Assembly (NCBI GenBank): GCA_030152265.1
Contig: JASLHQ010000100.1
Coordinates: forward strand, 1 to 5,023
Origin: Savagea sp.
GTDB taxonomy: Bacteria > Bacillota > Bacilli > Bacillales_A > Planococcaceae
DNA: 5,023 bases
Direction: 5' to 3'
Position 1 is the first letter of the stretch. Each line of letters begins with the position of its first letter. The notes beneath the pieces were generated by a model. It was given only the letters and a program-made list of their open reading frames with translations. It made no database searches and was not told the origin of the DNA. The translations under genes were made by a program, and so were the position numbers. Below are positions 1 to 5,023 of the stretch, piece after piece.

Positions 1-38
1 GTTCACCAATCGAGATCGAGCGGATAACTATAATCCAT
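1..38 (-). pseudogene. Start of UPF0223 (YktA-like) gene, early stop; partial at window edge
   Basis: Reading leftward from the ATG at 38-36, the sequence gives MDYSYPLDLDW and then TGA at positions 5-3. This N-terminus closely matches, from memory, that of the UPF0223 protein encoded after pdhD in Staphylococcus (MEYEYPIDLDW), and the position just downstream of pdhD is the same. UPF0223 proteins are small (about 90 residues), cytoplasmic and of unknown function. AGGAGG at 55-50 is a strong RBS, 11 bases before the ATG. The relatives continue with Ser or Thr after the Trp, so the TGA is unexpected. Two bases missing before the T (TGG-AGT-GAA would read W-S-E) would explain it, which points to a frameshift, a real broken gene or a sequencing error. 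Only two bases remain in the window after the stop, so I cannot tell whether the rest of the gene follows in another frame. The family call rests on 11 residues plus gene order. Confidence 0.5.
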
Positions 39-49
39 TTTATACATAT

Positions 50-55
50 CCTCCT
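50..55 (-). promoter_or_regulatory. RBS for the UPF0223-like frame
   Basis: The minus strand reads AGGAGG, a full match to the core Shine-Dalgarno sequence, 11 bases before the ATG at 38. Another in-frame ATG at 47 lies only 2 bases from the motif, too close to be the start, and would add MYK. A strong RBS in front of a frame that stops after 11 codons suggests that the gene was intact until recently, or that the stop is a sequence error. Confidence 0.6.
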
Positions 56-59
56 ATGT

Positions 60-91
60 AAAATACCGCTTATACGACGTATAAGCGGTAT
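60..91 (-). terminator. Hairpin after pdhD, possible leaky intrinsic terminator
   Basis: Positions 63-75 pair perfectly with 79-91, giving a 13-bp stem with a 3-base loop, starting 16 bases after the pdhD stop codon. On the minus-strand transcript the stem ends in UAUUUU and then ACAU, so the U-tract is only four bases long, the first being part of the stem. A run of six U stands before the stem instead of the A-run expected of a strong bidirectional terminator. I infer a partial terminator or a 3'-end stabilising or processing hairpin, allowing some readthrough into the downstream gene, whose RBS begins only a few bases later. Confidence 0.5.
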
Positions 92-106
92 AAAAAACTA
101 TTTATT

Positions 107-1519
107 TTATTTTGTCACCATATGAATCGGCTTACCGAGAGCAACTTCTGCTGCTTCCATAGCGATTTCACCTAATGTTGGGTGAGCGTGAATTGTCATC
201 GCCATATCTTCAAGCGTCATACCTGCTTCGATTGCGAGACCGAACTCTGAAATCATATCTGATGCGTTCGCACCTACGATTTGACCTCCGAGAATGAGTC
301 CGTCCTCTTTACGAGAGACAATTTTCACGAATCCGTCTGTTGCGCCGAGTGCGAGTGCACGTCCGTTCGCAGCATATGGGAATTTACCAGCGACTACTTC
401 GTAACCTTCTTCTTTCGCTTGATCTTCTGAAAGACCAACTGTTGCGAGTTCTGGAGATGTGAAGCATACTGCTGGAATCGCGATGTAATCTACTTCAGAT
501 TTTTCACCTGAAATAGCTTCTGCTGCTACTTTCGCTTCGTATGAAGCTTTGTGTGCAAGTTGTGGACCTTCTACAACGTCACCGATTGCGAAGATGTTTG
601 GAACGTTCGTGCGACCTTGTTTATCTACTTTGATTAAGCCACGGTCTGTCATTTCGATTCCAACGCCTTCTAAACCGATTTCGTCTGTGTTTGGACGGCG
701 ACCTACTGTAACGAGTACGTAATCAGCTTCAATTGTTTTCTCTTCGCCTTTTACTTCGTAAGTTACTTTCACTTCGTCGTCTTTTTCTTCCACACCTTTA
801 GCGAGTGCTTCTGTAACGATTTCAACGTCTTTTTTCTTCAAGCCTTTTTTGACAATTGCTGTCATTTGTTTTTCGAAGCCGAGTAAGATGTCTTTTCCAC
901 CTTCAAGGATCGTTACTTCCGTTCCTAAGTTCGCGTATGCTGAACCGAGTTCTGTCCCGATGTAACCTCCACCGATGACAACTAATTTTTTAGGTAATTT
1001 TTCTAATGAGAGTGCTCCTGTTGAGTTGAGAACACGTTTTGAGTAAGCGAAACCAGGGATTTCGACTGGACGTGAACCTGTTGCGATAATCGCATTTTTG
1101 AACTTGTACGTCTGTGCAGAGTCATCGTTCATAACGCGCGCAGTGTTCGCATCGTTGAAATATGCTTCCCCTTTGATAATTTCAACTTTATTCCCTTTAA
1201 GCAATCCTTCAACGCCACCTGTTAAACGGTTTACGACGCTTTCTTTGTATTTCATTGCTTTTGAGAAGTCGAGCTTAACGTCTTTCACTTCGATTCCCAT
1301 GTCGTCTGCTTCTTGCGCTTGTACAAAACGCTCTCCGACTGAGATTAAAGCTTTAGATGGAATACAGCCGACGTTTAAACATACGCCACCGAGTTCATCT
1401 TTCTCAACGATTGCTACTTTTTGACCAAGTTGTGCTGCGCGAATTGCTGCAACATATCCTCCTGGGCCTGATCCTACTACGAGTGTGTCAACTTCGATTG
1501 GAAAATCTCCTACTACCAT
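107..1519 (-). CDS. pdhD: Dihydrolipoamide dehydrogenase, E3 of the PDH complex
   Basis: This FAD-dependent disulfide oxidoreductase reoxidises the dihydrolipoyl group of E2 and passes electrons to NAD+; in Firmicutes it may also serve other 2-oxoacid dehydrogenases. The 470 residues match the usual length (about 470). Visible in order: the FAD-binding GSGPGG at residues 16-21; the redox disulfide in GGVCLNVGC with Cys47 and Cys52; ATGSRP near 146-151; the NAD-binding GGGYIG at 183-188 with Glu206 at the end of the next strand, which fits NAD rather than NADP; the second FAD motif NIFAIGD at 308-314; and the C-terminal dimer-interface motif HAHPTLGE with catalytic His446 and Glu451. The start is fixed by the MVVGDFPIE N-terminus shared with staphylococcal PdhD and by a GGAGG 9 bases upstream. 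It begins 4 bases after the pdhC stop, so translation is probably coupled. All key residues are present. Confidence 0.97.
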   Translation of the reverse strand: MVVGDFPIEVDTLVVGSGPGGYVAAIRAAQLGQKVAIVEKDELGGVCLNVGCIPSKALISVGERFVQAQEADDMGIEVKDVKLDFSKAMKYKESVVNRLTGGVEGLLKGNKVEIIKGEAYFNDANTARVMNDDSAQTYKFKNAIIATGSRPVEIPGFAYSKRVLNSTGALSLEKLPKKLVVIGGGYIGTELGSAYANLGTEVTILEGGKDILLGFEKQMTAIVKKGLKKKDVEIVTEALAKGVEEKDDEVKVTYEVKGEEKTIEADYVLVTVGRRPNTDEIGLEGVGIEMTDRGLIKVDKQGRTNVPNIFAIGDVVEGPQLAHKASYEAKVAAEAISGEKSEVDYIAIPAVCFTSPELATVGLSEDQAKEEGYEVVAGKFPYAANGRALALGATDGFVKIVSRKEDGLILGGQIVGANASDMISEFGLAIEAGMTLEDMAMTIHAHPTLGEIAMEAAEVALGKPIHMVTK

Positions 1520-1523
1520 TTGC

Positions 1524-2825
1524 TTACGCCTCCATTAATAATAGTTCTGGATTACTTATGAGTTCCTTAAAATAGTTTAACGCATTTTGGCCTGTTGCGC
1601 CATCAATAACTCTATGATCGAATACAAATGATAATGCGAGCATTGGAGCTGCAACGATTTCGCCATCTTTTACAATTGCTTTTTCAGCGATACGGCCAAT
1701 TCCTAAAATCATTACTTCTGGGTGGTTAATAATTGGTGTAAACCATTGTCCACCTGCTGAACCGATATTCGTAATTGAACATGAAGCACCTTGCATTTCG
1801 TTCGGAGCAAGTTTGCCGTCACGTGCTTTCACTGCGAGTTCATTAATTTCAGATGAAATATTGAAGATCGATTTACGGTCTGCATGTTTCACGACTGGAA
1901 CGAGAAGTCCACGGTCTGTGTCCGCTGCAATTCCGATGTTGTAGTAATGTTTTTGGATAAGTTCGTCTGTCTCATCATCGAGTGATGTGTTCAATACAGG
2001 GAACTCACGTAATGTCGCAACGAGCGCTTTTACGACGTATGGTAAAAATGTTAATTTAATATCTTTCGCTGCTGCCACTTCTTTAAATTTCTTACGGTGT
2101 GCAACGAGTTTCGTTACGTCTACTTCGTCGATCAATGTAACGTGTGGAACTGTTTTCTTCGAGTTCACCATCGCTTTTGCAATCGCACGACGCATACCTG
2201 ATAATTTTTCACGCGTTTCTGGGAAGTCTCCTTCTGGAACGACAGGTTTTGAAGCTTTTGCTTCTGGTGTTGCAGTTTCTTCGGAAGCTGCGTCTGCTGC
2301 CGGTGCTGTTTGATCACCGTTTAAGAACGCTTCAATATCTTCTTTTAAAATACGCCCATTTTTACCTGTTCCTGTTACGTCTGCAATTTGAACGTCATTG
2401 TCGCGTGCAAATTTACGCACAGATGGCATCGCGATAACGCGGCTAGGACCTTTTGACGGAACTGCTTCGCCTTTTTCTTGCTCTTTCGCAGCTGGTGCTG
2501 TTTCTTGCTTCGGCTCTTCAGCTACTTTTTCTTCAGCTTTCGGCTGTTCGATTTCTTCATCCGCATCTGAATCGTCTGACTCGTAGCCAGGTGCGTCAAA
2601 GCTAATTAAGACGTCCCCTACAACTGCTACTGTCCCTTCTTCAACGTGAATTTTTTCAACTGTACCTGTCACTGGTGACGGGATTTCAACGACTGCCTTA
2701 TCGTTTTGGACTTCGAGTAATGTATCGTCCTCTTCGATTGAATCGCCTTCTTTTACGAACCACTTTACGATTTCACCTTCATGGATACCTTCACCGATAT
2801 CTGGCAACTTAAATTTAAATGCCAA
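1524..2825 (-). CDS. pdhC: Dihydrolipoamide acetyltransferase, E2 of the PDH complex
   Basis: E2 forms the core of the PDH complex and moves the acetyl group from its lipoyl arm to CoA. Numbered from the TTG start (433 residues; about 430 in Staphylococcus from memory): a single lipoyl domain at about 1-79 with lipoylated Lys43 in the motif QNDKA; an acidic, Glu/Lys/Ala-rich flexible linker at about 80-128; a peripheral subunit-binding domain at about 131-168 (MPSVRKFAR to GRILKEDIEAFL), which holds E1 or E3; an Ala/Glu/Pro linker at about 170-198; and the acyltransferase domain from about 199 to the end, with the active-site motif DHRVIDG containing His404 and Asp408. I chose the TTG at 2825 because family members begin MAFEFRLPDIGEG and this frame reads LAFKFKLPDIGEG from that codon, putting the lipoyl Lys at 43 as in relatives. 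An AAAGGGTGA lies just upstream. An in-frame ATG at 2882 would add 19 residues with no counterpart in the family and has no spaced RBS. Confidence 0.96.
   Translation of the reverse strand: MAFKFKLPDIGEGIHEGEIVKWFVKEGDSIEEDDTLLEVQNDKAVVEIPSPVTGTVEKIHVEEGTVAVVGDVLISFDAPGYESDDSDADEEIEQPKAEEKVAEEPKQETAPAAKEQEKGEAVPSKGPSRVIAMPSVRKFARDNDVQIADVTGTGKNGRILKEDIEAFLNGDQTAPAADAASEETATPEAKASKPVVPEGDFPETREKLSGMRRAIAKAMVNSKKTVPHVTLIDEVDVTKLVAHRKKFKEVAAAKDIKLTFLPYVVKALVATLREFPVLNTSLDDETDELIQKHYYNIGIAADTDRGLLVPVVKHADRKSIFNISSEINELAVKARDGKLAPNEMQGASCSITNIGSAGGQWFTPIINHPEVMILGIGRIAEKAIVKDGEIVAAPMLALSFVFDHRVIDGATGQNALNYFKELISNPELLLMEA
1529..1533 (-). promoter_or_regulatory. RBS of pdhD inside the end of pdhC
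   Basis: The minus strand reads GGAGG here, 9 bases before the pdhD ATG. It lies within the last sense codons of pdhC (ATG GAG GCG, for Met-Glu-Ala), followed by the TAA stop. Ribosomes finishing pdhC therefore uncover or occupy the pdhD initiation site, which suggests coupled translation of E2 and E3. Confidence 0.85.
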
Positions 2826-2830
2826 ATTGC

Positions 2831-2839
2831 TCACCCTTT
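2831..2839 (-). promoter_or_regulatory. RBS supporting the TTG start of pdhC
   Basis: The minus strand reads AAAGGGTGA. Its GGTGA part can pair with the 3' end of 16S rRNA and ends 5 bases before the TTG at 2825. It is a weaker match than the AGGAG-type sites of the other genes. The alternative ATG at 2882 has AAAGG directly against the start codon with no spacer, so this site favours TTG. Confidence 0.6.
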
Positions 2840-2852
2840 CTTTATTAAATTC

Positions 2853-2880
2853 GAGCGGAGAGTCCATGTGACTCTCGCTC
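2853..2880 (-). other. Strong hairpin in the pdhB-pdhC gap
   Basis: Positions 2853-2864 pair with 2870-2880 in an 11-bp stem, with one bulged G at 2857 or 2858 and a 5-base loop (CATGT on the plus strand). The stem is mostly G-C pairs in its outer part. On the transcript it starts 17 bases after the pdhB stop and ends 27 bases before the pdhC TTG. No U-run follows (GCUCGAAUUUAAU), so a standard intrinsic terminator is unlikely. Likely roles, all inferred, are an RNA processing or stability site that lets the E1 and E2-E3 messages decay at different rates, or a leftover or weak attenuator. It would overlap coding sequence only if pdhC started at 2882. Confidence 0.65.
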
Positions 2881-2897
2881 ATCCTTTATTGTGTCAA

Positions 2898-3875
2898 TTA
2901 AAATGTCAATACATTCAATGCTGTTTCTTTAATGTCATTTGCATCCGGTAACCAAGCGCGCTCACCTTGAGCGAATGGATAAATTGTATCCGGTGCCGTT
3001 ACACGAAGTACAGGTGCTTCTAAATGTAAAATCGCACGCTCTGTAATTTCTGCTACGACGTTCGCCGCAATACCCGCTTGTTTTTGTGCTTCTTGAACGA
3101 CGATTGCACGGTTTGTCTTTTCAACAGATGCGATGATCGTTTCGATATCTAACGGTTGAACTGTACGAAGGTCAATGACTTCTACTGAATGACCTTCTTT
3201 TTCAAGCTCTTCTGCTGCTTTCAAACTTTCGTGAACCATCGCACCGTATGTGATGATTGAAAGGTCTGTTCCTTCGCGTTTAACCGCTGCTTTTCCGAGT
3301 GGAATTGTATATTCTTCTTCCGGAACTTCTTCACGGAATGAACGATACAATTTCATATGCTCTAAGAAGATGACCGGGTTTTCATCGCGAATCGCTGAAA
3401 TTAAAAGCCCTTTCGCATCGTATGGTGATGATGGAATAACGACTGTTAATCCAGGTTGTGATGCAACGATTCCTTCTAAACTATCCGCGTGCATTTCTGG
3501 TGTTGCTACACCGCCACCGAATGGTGAACGAATCGTTACAGGCGCATTTAATTTACCTGCTGTACGGAAACTTTGACGCGCGAGTTGACCGCTCACTGAG
3601 TCAATCACTTCGAATAAGAAACCGAAGAATTGAATTTCCATTACTGGACGGTAACCCGTCATTGAAAGACCTACTGCGAGGCCACCGATTCCCGATTCTG
3701 CAAGAGGAGTATCGAACACTCGACTTTCTCCAAACTCTTTTTGAAGACCTTCCGTCGCACGGAATACACCGCCGTTAACACCGACGTCTTCTCCAAAGAC
3801 GAGTACTTTTTCATCTTTTTTAAGCTCGACGCGCATCGCGTCTGTAATCGCTTGAATCATCGTCATTTGTGCCAT
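2898..3875 (-). CDS. pdhB: Pyruvate dehydrogenase E1 component, beta subunit
   Basis: With E1 alpha it forms the alpha2-beta2 TPP enzyme that decarboxylates pyruvate and acetylates the lipoyl group of E2. The 325 residues equal the usual length in Bacillus and Staphylococcus. Visible: the transketolase-like pyrimidine domain over roughly the first 180 residues (FGEDVGVNGGVFRAT at 27-41; DTPLAESGIGG with Glu60, which should activate TPP); the active-site stretch SPFGGG to HADSLEG at 117-135, with His129 probably the catalytic loop His; and the C-terminal transketolase domain (TYGAMVHESLKAAEELE; VIDLRTVQPLDIETI; VVQEAQKQAGIAANV). The ATG gives the family N-terminus MAQMTMIQAITDA. The gene starts 3 bases after the pdhA stop, with its RBS inside pdhA. 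Compared with the usual VHTPELHSD in this loop (from memory), the protein reads VATPEMHAD; see findings. Function is not in doubt. Confidence 0.97.
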   Translation of the reverse strand: MAQMTMIQAITDAMRVELKKDEKVLVFGEDVGVNGGVFRATEGLQKEFGESRVFDTPLAESGIGGLAVGLSMTGYRPVMEIQFFGFLFEVIDSVSGQLARQSFRTAGKLNAPVTIRSPFGGGVATPEMHADSLEGIVASQPGLTVVIPSSPYDAKGLLISAIRDENPVIFLEHMKLYRSFREEVPEEEYTIPLGKAAVKREGTDLSIITYGAMVHESLKAAEELEKEGHSVEVIDLRTVQPLDIETIIASVEKTNRAIVVQEAQKQAGIAANVVAEITERAILHLEAPVLRVTAPDTIYPFAQGERAWLPDANDIKETALNVLTF

Positions 3876-3878
3876 AGT

Positions 3879-4994
3879 TTATTTCGACTCCTTTGCTTTG
3901 TAAATGTCATATTGTTCTTTAACATTATATGGCATTTCGCCTTTATACATAATTTCGAGGAAGTCTGTCACCTTTTGTTTCGGTGCAGCGTCCGCTTTTT
4001 TAATCGCTTCTTTAACGTCTTCTTTCGCACGTTCGATCACTTCGTTTTCTTTTTCTTCTGTCCAGAGGCCTTTGCCTTCTAAGAAGATACGGAAACGTAC
4101 GAGTGGATCTTTTTTCTCCCACTCATCGTCTGTGTCGCTCGTACGGTAACGTGTTGGGTCATCGCCCGCCATCGTATGTGGTCCGTAACGGTATGTCATC
4201 GTTTCGATCAATGTTGGACCTTCGCCTGCAATTGCACGATCGCGCGCATCTTTCGTTACTTTGTAAACCGCTAATGCGTCCATACCATCGACTAAGATGC
4301 TTGGAATACCTGCTGCGATACCTTTTTGCGCAAGTGTTTTACCGCGTGTTTGCAATTCGCGTGGTGTTGAAATTGCGAATTGGTTGTTTTGTACGATGAA
4401 TACTGCTGGCAAGTTGAATGCTCCTGCGAAGTTAATTCCTTCGTAGAAGTCCCCTTGTGACGTACCGCCGTCACCCGTATAAGTGAGTGCGATCGCTTCT
4501 TTTCCACTCTTTTGGTAACCCATCGCAACACCTGCTGCTTGAATGTATTGAGCACCGATAATAATTTGTGGAATGAAAATATTTAAATCTTCTGGTAAGT
4601 CACTTCCTAAATAGTGACCGCGTGACCAGAGGAATGCTTGATGTAATGGTAAGCCGTGGAACACGATTTGTGGTACATCGCGGTATCCCGGTAAGATGAA
4701 GTCTTCTTTCGTCGTTGCAAAGTGACTCGCAAGCTGTGATGCTTCTTGACCTGCAGTCGGCGCGTAGAAACCGAGACGACCTTGACGGTTTAAAGAGATC
4801 GAACGTTGGTCGAGTACACGTACATATACCATACGTTCCATTAATTCAACGAGTTCCTCGTCCGTTAAATCCGGCATTAAATCCTCGTTAACGATCTCCC
4901 CTTTTTCGTTTAAAATTTGAAGCATTTCAAATTTGTCTTCAACTTCTTGCAATGTTTGAACTGGGTCAAATTGCGTTTTTTTATTTGCTGCCAT
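3879..4994 (-). CDS. pdhA: Pyruvate dehydrogenase E1 component, alpha subunit
   Basis: E1 alpha binds the diphosphate end of TPP and, with E1 beta, carries out the rate-setting decarboxylation of pyruvate. It has 371 residues (370 in Staphylococcus from memory). Visible: GRLGFYAPTAGQEA at about 72-85; LPGYRD at 101-106; SRGHY at 124-128 with a likely TPP-contacting His; PQIIIGAQYIQAAG at 142-155; the TPP motif running from GDGG at 174-177 to the NN pair at 203-204, about 30 residues apart and holding the Mg2+-binding Asp and Asn; and the conserved active-site loop YRYGPHTMAGDDPTRYR at 268-284 with His273. The charged C-terminus (about 310-371) is typical. The ATG is chosen because of the AGGAG/GAGGTG RBS 7-10 bases upstream and the length match. 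It is the first gene of the operon in view; its promoter lies beyond the right edge. Confidence 0.97.
   Translation of the reverse strand: MAANKKTQFDPVQTLQEVEDKFEMLQILNEKGEIVNEDLMPDLTDEELVELMERMVYVRVLDQRSISLNRQGRLGFYAPTAGQEASQLASHFATTKEDFILPGYRDVPQIVFHGLPLHQAFLWSRGHYLGSDLPEDLNIFIPQIIIGAQYIQAAGVAMGYQKSGKEAIALTYTGDGGTSQGDFYEGINFAGAFNLPAVFIVQNNQFAISTPRELQTRGKTLAQKGIAAGIPSILVDGMDALAVYKVTKDARDRAIAGEGPTLIETMTYRYGPHTMAGDDPTRYRTSDTDDEWEKKDPLVRFRIFLEGKGLWTEEKENEVIERAKEDVKEAIKKADAAPKQKVTDFLEIMYKGEMPYNVKEQYDIYKAKESK
3888..3894 (-). promoter_or_regulatory. RBS of pdhB inside the end of pdhA
   Basis: The minus strand reads AAAGGAG, 12 bases before the pdhB ATG, and is part of the last codons of pdhA (AAG GAG TCG AAA, for Lys-Glu-Ser-Lys). 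The spacing is slightly long, but the site is the only good match. It implies coupled synthesis of the two E1 subunits, which are needed in equal amounts. Confidence 0.75.
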
Positions 4995-5023
4995 GTGAGC
5001 ACCTCTCCTTTAACTGTATTAAT
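4995..5023 (-). promoter_or_regulatory. 5' leader of pdhA with strong RBS (5001-5011)
   Basis: Upstream of the pdhA ATG the minus strand reads AAAGGAGAGGTG, containing two overlapping Shine-Dalgarno-like matches: AAGGAG ending 10 bases before the ATG and GAGG ending 7 bases before it. This is the strongest initiation site in the operon. Only 12 further bases, A/T-rich, remain before the edge, too few to call a promoter or operator. Confidence 0.7.

Noticed and set aside
29..34. TATAAT on the plus strand as a promoter -10 box
   Set aside because: No -35-like hexamer is visible at the proper distance within the window, and no plus-strand gene follows; the six bases fall inside the UPF0223 start codons on the other strand.
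36..47. In-frame ATG at 47 as the UPF0223 start
   Set aside because: It is only 2 bases from AGGAGG, and the relatives begin at the position of the ATG at 38.
2853..2880. The pdhB-pdhC hairpin as a normal intrinsic terminator
   Set aside because: No U-run follows on either strand, and stopping there would cut pdhC and pdhD off from the operon promoter.
2826..2882. ATG at 2882 (or GTG at 2834) as the pdhC start
   Set aside because: The ATG has AAAGG directly touching it and adds residues absent from the family; the GTG has no spaced RBS. TTG at 2825 fits the family N-terminus and the RBS.
1098..4399. Plus-strand open frames of 60-113 codons, such as 1098-1424, 1987-2313, 3250-3576 and 3741-4082
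   Set aside because: Each lies wholly or almost wholly opposite a well-conserved pdh gene, has low-complexity Ser/Phe/Leu-rich translation and no family likeness; they are shadows of the coding strand.
4292..4555. Minus-strand frame of 87 codons inside pdhA
   Set aside because: It is an alternative frame of pdhA with no recognisable domain; the pdhA frame carries all the E1 alpha motifs.

Overview
The window holds one almost complete transcription unit on the minus strand: the pyruvate dehydrogenase (PDH) complex operon in the order pdhA (E1 alpha), pdhB (E1 beta), pdhC (E2, dihydrolipoamide acetyltransferase), pdhD (E3, dihydrolipoamide dehydrogenase), read from right to left. At the left edge, just downstream of pdhD, lies the first part of what looks like the UPF0223 (YktA-like) gene that follows pdhD in staphylococci. 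I see no mobile element, CRISPR array, tRNA or rRNA, and no believable plus-strand gene.

Organism: the four proteins resemble, from memory, those of Staphylococcus and Bacillus/Geobacillus. The best likeness is to Staphylococcus, especially in the start of E3 (MVVGDFPIE) and in the E1 alpha stretches GRLGFYAPTAGQEASQLAS and YGPHTMAGDDPTRYRTSD. The DNA looks richer in G+C than typical Staphylococcus (low-to-mid 40s percent where I counted). I infer a relative of Staphylococcus in the family Staphylococcaceae, not Staphylococcus itself; the genus cannot be fixed from this.

Layout: pdhA (3879-4994) has a strong ribosome binding site (RBS), but its promoter lies beyond the right edge. A gap of 3 bases leads to pdhB (2898-3875). 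Then comes the only sizeable gap in the operon, 72 bases with a strong hairpin, if pdhC starts at the TTG at 2825 as its alignment and RBS suggest. pdhC ends 4 bases before pdhD (107-1519), whose RBS lies inside the last codons of pdhC. A 13-bp hairpin with a poor U-tract separates pdhD from the UPF0223 start, whose reading frame meets a TGA after 11 codons.

Function: E1 alpha and beta form the thiamine diphosphate (TPP)-dependent pyruvate decarboxylase, E2 carries the acetyl group on its lipoyl-lysine to CoA, and E3 reoxidises the dihydrolipoyl group with FAD and NAD+. Together they make acetyl-CoA, CO2 and NADH from pyruvate in the cytoplasm. All main catalytic residues are present, so the complex should work. 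This is a conserved housekeeping locus; I found no new biological system. The points worth a second look are the early stop in the UPF0223 frame, the pdhB-pdhC hairpin with the TTG start, and some substitutions in an E1 beta active-site loop.
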